A stretch of 64,000 nt of DNA from VAZQ01 sp035293945 (GCA_035293945.1 DATGLV010000039.1:387766-451765); one strand, 5' to 3'; counted from the first letter of the stretch, positions 50,741 to 59,598 are shown. Program-made: numbers and translations. The notes: generated by a model not told the origin, from the sequence alone.

Positions 50741-51424
50741 ATGAAATTTCTCCTGGTGGACGACCATGCTCTGATCAGAGAGGCGGTTCGCGGCGTGTTG
50801 AGAGAGCTCGACCCCGCGGCGGCCGTCCACGAGGCGTCCCGATGGGCGGAAGCCACTAGGCTGCTTGAGCAGCATCAGGATTTCTCTCTTGTCCTGCTCG
50901 ATCTCGGCCTGCCCGACAGCGATGGCTTTGCGGCCCTTGCCGACCTGCGTACGCACCATCCCAAGATACCGGTTGCCATTCTCTCGGCGAGTTGTGACCG
51001 GGGCAGCGTCGTAAGGGCGCTCGACGACTTGGGCGCGGTCGGGTTTCTGCCCAAATCCGGCGAGCGTGACGTCATGTTGAACGCCTTGCGGCTGATCATT
51101 TCCGGCGGCGTCTATATTCCCCCGGAAATCTTTTCGCATGCAGTGACGCCGGTTGGGGCCGGTCCGGGAGACGTCCCGGCTCGTCGGCCTGAAGGGCCGG
51201 CGACGTCGCCTGCCGATCTCGGCTTGACGGCACGCCAGGTCGATGTGCTTGCGCTGATCATGCGCGGCAAGAGCAACAAGGCGATCTGTCGGACCCTGGA
51301 TCTGGCCGAGCCGACGGTGAAGAACCACGTCACCGCAATCCTGAAGGCGCTGAAGGTGAGCAACCGCACTGAGGCGGTGATCGCAGCCAGCTCGATGGGC
51401 TGGCAGCTGAAGGCCGAGGACTGA
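50741..51424 (+). CDS. NarL/LuxR-type response regulator
   Basis: This is a 227-residue two-component transcription regulator. The receiver domain begins MKFLLVDDHALIREAVRGVL; the phosphorylated Asp is about residue 54 in LVLLDLGLPDSDGF, and the conserved Lys lies in VGFLPKSGE. The C-terminal LuxR HTH is LTARQVDVLALIMRGKSNKA, then ICRTLDLAEPTVKNHVTAIL. It converges with a hybrid histidine kinase gene 75 bp away, its likely partner. Two copies of a 21-bp motif precede it. I chose ATG 50741 because the receiver domain starts there. Confidence 0.92.
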   Translation: MKFLLVDDHALIREAVRGVLRELDPAAAVHEASRWAEATRLLEQHQDFSLVLLDLGLPDSDGFAALADLRTHHPKIPVAILSASCDRGSVVRALDDLGAVGFLPKSGERDVMLNALRLIISGGVYIPPEIFSHAVTPVGAGPGDVPARRPEGPATSPADLGLTARQVDVLALIMRGKSNKAICRTLDLAEPTVKNHVTAILKALKVSNRTEAVIAASSMGWQLKAED

Positions 51425-51499
51425 GGCGCAAAGAAGAATCGGTGCTGGGGCCGGGATGCCGCCACCGAAGGAAGCAGCGCGCGGGCATTGGGAATGCCG

Positions 51500-53800
51500 C
51501 TAAAGCGCTTCCAACGATGTTCTATCATCTTTCGGTACCGCAATCGGGCTCGCTTGCATGAAGATTGCCTGGAGCGCCGCCCGTAAGGTCATCGGTGGAA
51601 CCGGCTTCAACAAAAGTTCATAGCCGCCGGCTGCGGCCTGCTGCTTGCGCTCAACGGAGACGTCGCCGGTGATGAGCAGGGCCGGGATCGACACGTTGCC
51701 GGCGCGCCGCAAACGCTCGATTACCGCGATGCCGGTCTCACCATCGACCAGATGGTAGTCCGAGATGATCAGATCCGGTTTTCGCTTCGCCTGATCAAGG
51801 GCGTTGAGTGCGGCGGTCGAAGACGATGCAGTGGAAACTTCGCAGCCCCAGCTGCGCAGCAACCCGCTCATGCTGTCCACCACCAGCCGGTCATCGTCGA
51901 TGACGATGACGCGCTTTCCGGCGAAGGGTTGCAGCGCAGAGCGCAATGGTCGGTCGCTTTCGACCGGCTCGATCTGTGCGGCTGCGATCGGCGCCGTTAC
52001 CGAGAAGCGCGATCCTCTGCCCGGCGTCGAGGCGAGCTCGATCGGATGATCGAGCAGCCGGCACAAGCGGTCCACGATGGCGAGCCCGAGCCCGAGGCCT
52101 GGCCCGGCGGCGCGGGAGCCGGCGACCTGATAGAATTCGCGGAAGATATTCTGCCGCTGATCGTCCGGAATGCCGATACCGGTATCCCAAACCTCAATGC
52201 GCAGTGCATTGCCGCGGCGCCGGCAGCCGACCAGCACGCCGCCGCTTTTGGTGTAGCGCACGGCGTTGGCAATCAGGTTCAACAAGATGCGCTCGAGCAG
52301 AACCCGATCGCTGCGCACCCATGCCGTGCTGGGCACGATGCGCAGGTGCAACGATTTCTCGGCCGCTTCGGCCGTCAGCACGTTCTCGATCCGGCGCAAC
52401 AGCGGCTCGATGGGAAAATTGGTCAAGCTCGGCTCGACTGCGCCGGCGTCGAGCTTGGAAATGTCGAGCAGCGCATTGAACAGCTGATTCATGGCGGCGA
52501 TCGCCGTGCCGATGAGGGCGACGATCCTCCGGCGCTCGGCGGGATCAGCCTCGGCATCGATCTGGGCTATGAGCAGGCCGAGCGCGTGCAGCGGCTGCCG
52601 CAAATCGTGGCTGGCTGCTGCGAGGAAACGCGTCTTGGCGAGGTTGGCAAGCTCGAGCTGCCGGGTGCGTTCGACCACCTTGCCTTCCAGGGTGGCGTAG
52701 GAGTCCTGCAGCTGGGCGGCCATGCCGTTGAACTGATCTCCCAGCGCCTGCAGCTCATCGCCGGTTGTGATGTCGATGCGGTGATCAAGTCCGCCGGCAC
52801 CGATTCGCGCAGCGCCGGCCTGCAGCGCGTGGATCGGCTGCACCATTCTGCGGGCGAGCGTAAGGCTCAACATCACGGCGAGCCCCAGGCCGCCGAGGAG
52901 CAGCGCCCCGCGCGTGGCCAGAGACGCGTAGAGCGGAGCATAGGCTTCGTCGACAGGTAGCTCGACGAAGACGAGCCAGTGCAGCGGTGCGATCGCGGCA
53001 TTGGCGGTGAGCACCTTGCGCCCTGATAGGTCGTCGGCCCAATATGGTGGCTCGTTCGTCGCCGGCGCGCGTGCCGCTTGGACCTGAGCGAGACCAGACA
53101 GGTCCGTGTTGCGCAGCACCAGGCTAAGATCGGGATGGGCGATCAGCTTGCCTTTGGCATCGACCACGTAAGCTGCGCCGCTCTCGCCAACCTTGATGCC
53201 GGATACCACGTCCCAGATGTATTTGAGACTGATCTCGGCGACCGTCGCGCCGGCGCCGCGTCGCCCGACCCCCAGCGTCATGTAGGGTTCGGTCGAGTCG
53301 CGGAAATACACCGGGCCGTAATAGACGCCGCTCCCCATCGCCTCCACGAACGTCGGATCTTGCGAGAAGTCGAAATTGCTACCGACCACCGTCGCGGCGA
53401 GACGTGAGACCCGCAGCTGCTCATGTCCTGTTGGGTCGATGCGAGCGAGCTCCATGACGGCGGGCACCAGACGCAATACTCGCAGGGCGTCCGCCTGCCG
53501 GTCCTCCGGCGACTGCTCGGTCCAATAGATCTGGGTCGTCCAGCCAAGTTGGGCCTCGATCTGCGCGATGAATTGTCCGATCTTGGCAGCGGCAATCTGC
53601 GCTTGTGCTTGTTGAATGCGAATGAGCCAAGCGGTGTGGTCTCGGTAGGAAGACCAGACTTCCACCATCCCGCTCGCGAGCAGCGCCGCGCCGACCGCGA
53701 CAACAAACAACGTCACATATTTGCGAAAGAGCCGACTGCGCAAAGTGGGGAGAACCGTGGCAGCGGCGGATACCTTGTGAAAGGGAGCGTGGCGGCTCAT
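51500..53800 (-). CDS. Hybrid sensor histidine kinase with C-terminal receiver
   Basis: This is a 766-residue membrane sensor. A transmembrane helix (YVTLFVVAVGAALLASGMVE) precedes a large periplasmic dCache-like domain (about residues 50-290, with VYYGPVYFRDSTEPYMTLGV and GESGAAYVVDAKGKLIAHPD). A second helix (GALLLGGLGLAVMLSLTLAR), a HAMP region, the HisKA domain with phospho-His at about 398 (AAASHDLRQPLHALGLL), an ATPase domain (NLIANAVRYT, VWDTGIGIPDD, GLGLGLAIV) and a receiver with DYHLVDGETG follow. The gene precedes the LuxR-type regulator in a tail-to-tail arrangement and follows a substrate-binding protein by 26 bp. Confidence 0.94.
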   Translation of the reverse strand: MSRHAPFHKVSAAATVLPTLRSRLFRKYVTLFVVAVGAALLASGMVEVWSSYRDHTAWLIRIQQAQAQIAAAKIGQFIAQIEAQLGWTTQIYWTEQSPEDRQADALRVLRLVPAVMELARIDPTGHEQLRVSRLAATVVGSNFDFSQDPTFVEAMGSGVYYGPVYFRDSTEPYMTLGVGRRGAGATVAEISLKYIWDVVSGIKVGESGAAYVVDAKGKLIAHPDLSLVLRNTDLSGLAQVQAARAPATNEPPYWADDLSGRKVLTANAAIAPLHWLVFVELPVDEAYAPLYASLATRGALLLGGLGLAVMLSLTLARRMVQPIHALQAGAARIGAGGLDHRIDITTGDELQALGDQFNGMAAQLQDSYATLEGKVVERTRQLELANLAKTRFLAAASHDLRQPLHALGLLIAQIDAEADPAERRRIVALIGTAIAAMNQLFNALLDISKLDAGAVEPSLTNFPIEPLLRRIENVLTAEAAEKSLHLRIVPSTAWVRSDRVLLERILLNLIANAVRYTKSGGVLVGCRRRGNALRIEVWDTGIGIPDDQRQNIFREFYQVAGSRAAGPGLGLGLAIVDRLCRLLDHPIELASTPGRGSRFSVTAPIAAAQIEPVESDRPLRSALQPFAGKRVIVIDDDRLVVDSMSGLLRSWGCEVSTASSSTAALNALDQAKRKPDLIISDYHLVDGETGIAVIERLRRAGNVSIPALLITGDVSVERKQQAAAGGYELLLKPVPPMTLRAALQAIFMQASPIAVPKDDRTSLEAL

Positions 53801-53826
53801 TCACCAATACTTCATGAAGCGATGGC

Positions 53827-54807
53827 TCACTCGATGACCTCGTCAGCGATCGCGTGCAGCAATGGCGGGACCGTTAGCCCAAGCGTCTTGGCGGTCCTCA
53901 TATTGACCACAAGCTCGTACTTGTTTTCCAGCTGCACCGGCAAGTCCTGGGGGCGCGCACCTTTGAGTAGGCGGCCCGCATATTCGCCGATCTGCCGCCA
54001 GGCTTCGGTAAAGCTCGGGCCATAGCTCATGAGACCGCCAGCGTCGACATATTCGCGTCGCGTGTAGCCCGTCGGCAGATGATAGTGCTCCGAGAGAGCG
54101 GAAATTTGCGTATGCCGATGGCCGAAGACGGGATCGGATGCCACCAGCAGAGCTTGGGTCTGGTCCTTGGCCATCGCGGCGAAGGCAGTATCGATTTCGC
54201 TCTCATTCCGAGCATAATAGATGCGAAGCCCAAGCTCGCCCGCAATTTGCTTTTCCTCGTCTTGTTGTTTCGCTCCATTCGAGCCGAGTCCCGTACTGTC
54301 ATCATTCATCAAGTAGGCGATTTTCGAGGCCGCTGGCACCAACTTCTGCAACAGCTCGAGGCGCTTCGATAACAGTTCTGCGGTCAAGAGGCTCAAGCCG
54401 GTGACGTTGCCGCCCGGATGGCTCAAGCTGGCCACCACGCCGTCTTCAACCGGGTCGATGCCGACAGCGCTGAAAAGGATGGGAATGGTGCTAGTGGCTT
54501 CCTTGGCGGCCTTCGCAAAAGGCATGCCTCCACTGGCGACAATGAGCGCCACGCGGTGCTGAACTAGCTTGGCCGCGAGCTCGGATATTTGCTGGCCGTC
54601 CGTCGCCCATTGATATTCTATGGCCAGGTTTTGGCCCTCGACGAAACCCCACTGGTTCAATCCCCGATGAAATTGGACTAAATTCTTGGGGTCGAGTGTC
54701 CCGAGGCCGAGAAACCCGATTACCGGGATGTTCCGCTCTTGACCTGCTGCAGCGAAGGGCCAAGCCGTCCCTACGGCCAGCAACTTGAGGAAGTCTCGCC
54801 GTCTCAT
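53827..54807 (-). CDS. Tat-exported ABC-type substrate-binding protein (TrpX/DUF534-like)
   Basis: This is a 326-residue periplasmic binding protein. The N-terminus carries a twin-arginine signal (MRRRDFLKLLAVGTAWPFAA). The mature part has the pattern of the PF04392 family (NIPVIGFLGLGTLDPKNLVQ, FHRGLNQWGFVEGQNLAIEY, IPILFSAVGIDPVEDGVVAS, LSHPGGNVTGLSLLTAELLS). Transporter genes are absent. It sits 26 bp upstream of the hybrid kinase gene on the same strand, so it may be a periplasmic sensor subunit for that kinase rather than part of a transporter. ATG 54807 is chosen for the Tat motif and a GAAGG ribosome site. Confidence 0.9.
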   Translation of the reverse strand: MRRRDFLKLLAVGTAWPFAAAGQERNIPVIGFLGLGTLDPKNLVQFHRGLNQWGFVEGQNLAIEYQWATDGQQISELAAKLVQHRVALIVASGGMPFAKAAKEATSTIPILFSAVGIDPVEDGVVASLSHPGGNVTGLSLLTAELLSKRLELLQKLVPAASKIAYLMNDDSTGLGSNGAKQQDEEKQIAGELGLRIYYARNESEIDTAFAAMAKDQTQALLVASDPVFGHRHTQISALSEHYHLPTGYTRREYVDAGGLMSYGPSFTEAWRQIGEYAGRLLKGARPQDLPVQLENKYELVVNMRTAKTLGLTVPPLLHAIADEVIE

Positions 54808-54944
54808 CTGAGCACCTTCATTGATCGACGCAGGAGTGTCGCGCACCAACAACACTACTGCAAATCTTTGTCTCCTGCCAGCGTTGGCAAACGCTGGGCT
54901 CACGCCGGCGCCAAGGAATTGGGAGGATGCAAACGCCAGACTTC

Positions 54945-54965
54945 GGTACTAGGACAAAAGTATTG
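54945..54965 (+). promoter_or_regulatory. 21-bp motif, copy 3 (between binding protein and sulfotransferase genes)
   Basis: GGTACTAGGACAAAAGTATT on the plus strand. It lies 138 bp before the binding-protein gene start (minus) and 81 bp before the sulfotransferase start (plus), so it could act on either. Confidence 0.5.
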
Positions 54966-55045
54966 CCCCGTTACGGCGCGTCGCAACGCGCGGCCCGCAG
55001 CGAGCACTTTGCTTGCGGGCAAAACGACGGGAGGCGACGAGGAAC

Positions 55046-55807
55046 ATGGCGCCAAGATCGAGCTATTTGATCTGCTGTGCAGAGCGCACCGGCAGCACAT
55101 TGCTCGGGGACGCTCTGATGAGTACCGGGATCGCAGGCCGGCCGCGGTCATATTTCAATCGCGCCGCCCACTTCAGTCCCAAGTACCAACGAATTCTTGG
55201 CAGCGCGAAGGACGATGACTCATACTTTGATCGAGTCGTCGCCGCGGCGACCACCCCGAATGGAGTTTTCGCCGCGAAGGTTCACTGGCAGCATTTCCTG
55301 AATTTCGTAGCGAAGGTTGATCGGTCACTGACAACCGCCGGAATCGCCGTCACAGGGCCGGTGCCGAAGCGACTCGGGCTTCATTTTCCCGATCTGCGGT
55401 ATGTCTGGCTGACGCGCACCAACAAAGTCGCGCGTGCGATCTCCCATTATCGCGCCAAGAAGACGGGCCGATGGCAGGCCGATGCACGCTGGATCGGCGA
55501 TGATACCGGGGGAGAGGGTGAGCCTGAGTTCGACTTCGACGCAATCGATGCCTTTGTTCGCATCGGCGAGACCGAGGATGCGAATTGGCGAAGTTATTTT
55601 CAGGAGCACGGCATCTCGCCGCTCGAGCTTACCCACGAGCAAGTCGTGCGCGATCTCGAGGGCACGGTTCGGCGCGTCCTGCAGTTCCTCGAGATCCCTT
55701 CCGAAGGGTTGAAACTGCATGAGCCAAACTTGCGCCAACAGGCAGACATCGGTTCACGTGAGTGGGAGGCGCGATATCGGCGGATGCTCGCTGAGACCGC
55801 CAAATAG
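55046..55807 (+). CDS. Stf0-type sulfotransferase
   Basis: This is a 253-residue PAPS-dependent sulfotransferase of the Stf0 family, known in mycobacteria for sulfating trehalose. The 5'-phosphosulfate-binding loop is YLICCAERTGSTLLGDALMS. Other family blocks are GVFAAKVHWQHFLNF, the 3'-phosphate-binding region FPDLRYVWLTRTNKVARAIS with HYRAKKTGRWQ, and the C-terminal ELTHEQVVRDLEGTVRRVLQ. ATG 55046 has GAGGA upstream. It converges with the peptide-modification operon, 43 bp from the end of the glycosyltransferase gene, so it might sulfate a glycan made there; this is inference. Confidence 0.88.
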   Translation: MAPRSSYLICCAERTGSTLLGDALMSTGIAGRPRSYFNRAAHFSPKYQRILGSAKDDDSYFDRVVAAATTPNGVFAAKVHWQHFLNFVAKVDRSLTTAGIAVTGPVPKRLGLHFPDLRYVWLTRTNKVARAISHYRAKKTGRWQADARWIGDDTGGEGEPEFDFDAIDAFVRIGETEDANWRSYFQEHGISPLELTHEQVVRDLEGTVRRVLQFLEIPSEGLKLHEPNLRQQADIGSREWEARYRRMLAETAK

Positions 55808-55850
55808 GCGGTGTGAAACCGTAGGCAAAGCTGCGGTCAGGCTGTTGTTT

Positions 55851-57815
55851 TCAGGCTTGCCGCTCCGTCTCCGCCTGTTGAAGCGATCTATCTCGCAGCC
55901 ACAGCAAGCCGGTCACGAACAGTCCCTCGATCTGCTGCAATCTCCGCTCTATTCGGCCACGCCGCGGCCCGGCCTCAGCAGCAACTTCCGCAGCGGTCCT
56001 CCTGCCATCGCAAAGTTCCAGGATCCGCGCGATCTCCTCGCTGACAAAAAGGGGCTCGCGCCTCTCTCCGGCCACTTGCGCGAAGGCCACGATGTGACGG
56101 ATGCGAGGTCCGGCCTTCTGGTCCGGTTCGCCTTGCGGGTCCACAAGGCGGGCGACGTCGGATGTGAGGATGCGCAACTGCGGGTCACGAACCGGTATCA
56201 GAGCTCCCAGATCATCATCCGCAATCGCCCAGCGCTCGGCGTGAAAGCGGAACAGCTGATCGCCATCCCCGCCCGAATCTTCGGGTCGGGATTCTTCTGC
56301 TTCCGCAATCGCAATTTCAAGCCGAATGGCGGTGGCTATGGCTCCGGTGTCGGTATGGCCCTCCCGTTCCCTCGATTCCACAGCAGCCAGCACGGCTTGC
56401 GCCGCGGCGAGATCAATCGGACGGCCATCTTTCTGTATGCTTACGCCAAGCTCACAAGCCGCGAGCTGGGTGATCGGAAACCGAGGATCTTCGGCAGTGA
56501 CTGTTCCTTCGCCGCCGCTCCGCAACCGCTTTGGCAGAGCACGCCGTCGCGCTGCGGCAATGAGCACCTGCTCGAGGCGGTCGGGTGCGGCCGCATCCAT
56601 GTGTGTTGCTTGGGCGAAGGCGCGACCGCGCGCGGCCACTGACGCGATCGGCGTCGGGTCGCGCACGATTTCAGCCAAGCGGGCGCTCAGCGCATCGACA
56701 TCCTGAACATCCTCGATCGCGACGCAGCCGTAGCCGCTGGGTAAATGCTCGTAGTCCGGCAGCTTGCGAATGACCTCGGTTGAGCCGATGAGGCAGCTCC
56801 CGCAAGTGAGCACTTCGCGGGCGATTGCGGGCGCATGGAATATGATCGGAAAGTCCTGCTCGAGACAGCACACCGCAAGGCAGGAGCGCAGGAACTCCGG
56901 CACCCGCCAGTGCGGCAGAAAGGGGATCTGCAGCACGCGGTCGGCGATACCGAGCTCCTCGGCGCGCGCGCGGAATTTGGCCTCCAGTGCCGGCCAGCCG
57001 TGTCCCATGGCGACCAGCCCGACCTTGAGCCCCGACTGCTTCAGCCGCTGCATCGCCGCAAGCAACGCGAATGATCCCTTGGTTTCTCCGAGCTTGCCGT
57101 AGACGCCGAGATACGGAACATCGCCAGCAAAAGAACCCCAGAATTCCTGGCGCAAGTCCGGATCATCGAGCTCGACCTCGCTTCGCAGCGCGGCAAGGTC
57201 GAGTACCGGTCCCTCTGGCCGAAACAGGTCTTCCGGCAGATCGATGCCGCCGACCGACACGATGCGCTCGGCACGGACACCATGTTTGATCGCACGCCCC
57301 GCGACCACGCCGGTCGCGATCACGACCGCGGCCGAGCGCAGCACGTGATCATAGAGTGCCTCGAGCTGCGGGTGACGCCAAAGGCGTCCGGCATCACTGC
57401 CGGCAAGCCGCACCACATGCGGAACGCCGGCGATCTCGGCGATCAGATGGCCGGCAACCCCGTAGGGCTCGAGGTAGTGCGAGTAGATCACGTCGAAGGA
57501 ATGCTCGGCGTGCACGCGTGCGGCGGTGCCAACGAGCTTGGAGACGAACGCGCTCGCGAGCGGAATGTAGAATTGCGAGTTGTCGACCGGGTCGGTCCAA
57601 TGCACCGTAACGGAGCCGGAAGAGTCGTATTTGGCTTGGCAGCGCACCCAGTCCTGCCGCCGCATGTGGGTCCGGAACGGCGGGCGCGCTTCCTTGGCGT
57701 TGGTCACCACGTGTACTTCATGGCCGCGTTTCGCCAGGCCGTGCGCCGTCCAATAGGTGCGCGCGCTGACGCCGCCCTGGATCGGCGGGAACTTGCCAAT
57801 AATGCAAATTCTCAA
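55851..57815 (-). CDS. GT4 glycosyltransferase with C-terminal PqqD-like domain
   Basis: This is a 654-residue two-part protein. Residues 1 to about 410 form a GT-B glycosyltransferase of the GT4 type (MRICIIGKFPPIQGGVSART, GVPHVVRLAGSDAGRLWRHP, YLGVYGKLGETKGSFALLAA, and a sugar-nucleotide region near CLEQDFPIIFHAPAIAREVL). A charged linker follows. About residues 545-645 look like a PqqD/RRE-type winged helix (LFVSEEIARILELCDGRRTA, then IEGLFVTGLLWLRD). Such domains bind RiPP leader peptides. It overlaps the upstream partner gene by 4 bp and is the last gene of the operon. It may glycosylate the modified peptide or a carrier. This fusion is unusual. Confidence 0.82.
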   Translation of the reverse strand: MRICIIGKFPPIQGGVSARTYWTAHGLAKRGHEVHVVTNAKEARPPFRTHMRRQDWVRCQAKYDSSGSVTVHWTDPVDNSQFYIPLASAFVSKLVGTAARVHAEHSFDVIYSHYLEPYGVAGHLIAEIAGVPHVVRLAGSDAGRLWRHPQLEALYDHVLRSAAVVIATGVVAGRAIKHGVRAERIVSVGGIDLPEDLFRPEGPVLDLAALRSEVELDDPDLRQEFWGSFAGDVPYLGVYGKLGETKGSFALLAAMQRLKQSGLKVGLVAMGHGWPALEAKFRARAEELGIADRVLQIPFLPHWRVPEFLRSCLAVCCLEQDFPIIFHAPAIAREVLTCGSCLIGSTEVIRKLPDYEHLPSGYGCVAIEDVQDVDALSARLAEIVRDPTPIASVAARGRAFAQATHMDAAAPDRLEQVLIAAARRRALPKRLRSGGEGTVTAEDPRFPITQLAACELGVSIQKDGRPIDLAAAQAVLAAVESREREGHTDTGAIATAIRLEIAIAEAEESRPEDSGGDGDQLFRFHAERWAIADDDLGALIPVRDPQLRILTSDVARLVDPQGEPDQKAGPRIRHIVAFAQVAGERREPLFVSEEIARILELCDGRRTAAEVAAEAGPRRGRIERRLQQIEGLFVTGLLWLRDRSLQQAETERQA

Positions 57816-58540
57816 GGGACCACCTCGATGAGGCCGCCATCGGTGAGCTCCTCGAGCAGATGGGCCACTTCGGGTGTATCGACGAAGGCTGTGAAATTCA
57901 CAAATTCTGTGAGCATTTCCAACAGCTCGATTATAGGAGAGGACAACGTCGAGACGAAAGGTTCATCGCTGCCCGGCAGGATCGCCACGGCAAGATATAT
58001 CTCTCGCTGCATGGGGACTTGATCGGCGCCTCCATCGAGGATGCAGCGAATATCGTAGTTGCAGCGGAGCAGAACCGCGCTTGGATGCAGTCGAACCGCG
58101 CCGGAGACTGCCTCCGTTGAGTTTTGCAAGGAGCTTCGCCTTTCGCCGGCCCGCACGGTGGCATAGGCGATCTCGTAATTAGCGACGTCGGGCAGCCAGG
58201 CGGGTTCTGCGGCTTCGCGCGTCCAATACGACTGAAGGAAGGCATGAAACTGCCGGGCATTATCGAGCCAGGTGATGCTTGCAGGTGGGCAAGCCTCGAC
58301 AAAATCGCGGATGATGGCCGCCCGCTTATCCCCCAACAGGTCGAGCGTGTGGCTCAGCACCCATTCGATCTTCTGCATGCGCTTCTCGTGCGAGAAGCGT
58401 GCCTCGAGGTGGAGCAGGCCCAGATCAAGCCCCCGCAGCAACGGCTCGTTGGATAAGCCGCGCGCCCCGCCAAATATCCCGGCGCCACCGGTCAGATGCT
58501 CAAGGAGTCTGGCCTGCCGCTGCAGCAGCTGGTTTGACAT
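57812..58540 (-). CDS. MNIO partner protein with PqqD-like tail
   Basis: This is a 242-residue protein with no clear single family name. The N-terminal half is helical (LHLEARFSHEKRMQKIEWVL, RAAIIRDFVEACPPASITWL) and its middle (AWLPDVANYEIAYATVRAGE and VRLHPSAVLLRCNYDIRCIL) resembles the DUF2063/HvfC-type partners of DUF692 enzymes. The last 50 residues (SSPIIELLEMLTEFVNFTAF, VAHLLEELTDGGLIEVVP) look like a winged helix that recognises leader peptides. It overlaps the MNIO gene by 41 bp and the glycosyltransferase gene by 4 bp. It is therefore the likely peptide-binding partner of the oxidase. Confidence 0.72.
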   Translation of the reverse strand: MSNQLLQRQARLLEHLTGGAGIFGGARGLSNEPLLRGLDLGLLHLEARFSHEKRMQKIEWVLSHTLDLLGDKRAAIIRDFVEACPPASITWLDNARQFHAFLQSYWTREAAEPAWLPDVANYEIAYATVRAGERRSSLQNSTEAVSGAVRLHPSAVLLRCNYDIRCILDGGADQVPMQREIYLAVAILPGSDEPFVSTLSSPIIELLEMLTEFVNFTAFVDTPEVAHLLEELTDGGLIEVVP

Positions 58541-59414
58541 TACGCGTCTCGATTAAGGTCGCCTCGACAGCCGGCGTCTCGATTGCGCGGCCGAAGCGAG
58601 CGCGCAGCCGCGCGATATCATCCAGGATTTCCCCTGCGGCTTCCAGGCGATCATCGCGCTCGAGCACGATCGCAGCAGGCGTCTGCCGCTTAAGCCCATA
58701 GTCGAGCAGTTCGAGCGCGGCATCCGGCACAGGGTGCGAGTGGGTATCCTGCAGCAGCGGCCGCGGCAGAAAATCTTCGTTCAGGGTGACCCCGCCGGCT
58801 ACGTGAACTTCCTGGACGGCCTTGGCGGGCAATCGGTCTAAAAAGATATGGGGATCGAAGCGATGATTCTGCGAGTTGAGGTAGAGATTTTCGACATCGA
58901 GCAGAATTCCGGCGCCGGTCTCGGCGCAGATGAGGCTCAAGATATCCGCATCTGACAGCTCCGAATCCGGCCAGTCGAAGATGTAGGTGATGTTCTCGAG
59001 CAGGAATGGAACCGATATCCGCGACTGCACCTGACGCACTTTCTCGATCACCTGCTCGGCGACCGACATGGTCTTGGGCAGTGGCAACAGGTTGCCGAGA
59101 TCGCGACCGGGAACGCGTGTGAAGGCAAGATGCTCGCTGTAGGCCGGCGCCTTCAGGCGATCGAGCAGGGCGGCAACTTCATCCAAATAGGCAAGGTCGA
59201 GTGGCGCGTCGGTGCCGATCGAAAGACCGATGCCATGCGCGGTCAGCGGGATTTCGCCGACCAGGTCGAAGATCATTGCTTTGGCGGCATCGCTCCCGAC
59301 CAGGCAGTGGTCGAGAGTGATCTCGAGCACATCAAAGCGCGCGAGATTGGCGCAGGTCCATTCGTGGATGTGCCGTCGGTACCCGAACCCGATGGCGGGA
59401 CATGATGCATTCAT
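58500..59414 (-). CDS. DUF692 multinuclear non-heme iron oxidase (MNIO), RiPP-modifying
   Basis: This is a 304-residue TIM-barrel iron enzyme of the MbnB/TglH/UPF0276 family. The expected metal ligands are all visible: H60 (PLTAHGIGLSIG), E94 and H95 (YSEHLAFTR), E140-N141 (FLLENITYIF), D173/N176 (LLDVENLYLN), E202/H204 (QEVHVAGG), D223/H225/H227 (DTHSHPVPD) and E252 (VLERDD). Relatives oxidise cysteines in precursor peptides to thiazolone, thiooxazole or related groups. ATG 59414 is preferred to a GTG at 59441. It lies 172 bp after a Cys-rich precursor gene and overlaps its partner gene. Confidence 0.9.
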   Translation of the reverse strand: MNASCPAIGFGYRRHIHEWTCANLARFDVLEITLDHCLVGSDAAKAMIFDLVGEIPLTAHGIGLSIGTDAPLDLAYLDEVAALLDRLKAPAYSEHLAFTRVPGRDLGNLLPLPKTMSVAEQVIEKVRQVQSRISVPFLLENITYIFDWPDSELSDADILSLICAETGAGILLDVENLYLNSQNHRFDPHIFLDRLPAKAVQEVHVAGGVTLNEDFLPRPLLQDTHSHPVPDAALELLDYGLKRQTPAAIVLERDDRLEAAGEILDDIARLRARFGRAIETPAVEATLIETRNVKPAAAAAGQTP

Positions 59415-59580
59415 CGAACGGCTCAACCTAATAGCCGCCACCCGGGCTGGTGCGCGCCCGCATTCTCAAGGCTGTGCAGCTCAGCGGCCGGTCTCGAAAG
59501 CTGAAGCAAATCTGCTTAGCTTGCCAAAATTACGGCGCGTGAAGGATCGCTGCGGAGTTGCAGATGCGCTTTGGCGCTTA

Positions 59581-59598
59581 GGTTGCTCAGGAGCAACC
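59581..59598. repeat. Perfect 8-bp inverted repeat over the precursor stop codon
   Basis: GGTTGCTC (59581-59588) and GAGCAACC (59591-59598) are exact complements separated by two bases. The left arm includes the TGA and the last Cys-Ser codons. No T-run follows in the minus direction, so an ordinary terminator is unlikely. An mRNA 3' structure protecting the precursor message is possible. Confidence 0.55.

Noticed and set aside
59581..59598. Inverted repeat at the precursor stop as an intrinsic terminator
   Set aside because: The spacer is only two bases and no T-run follows in the direction of transcription; kept as a repeat.
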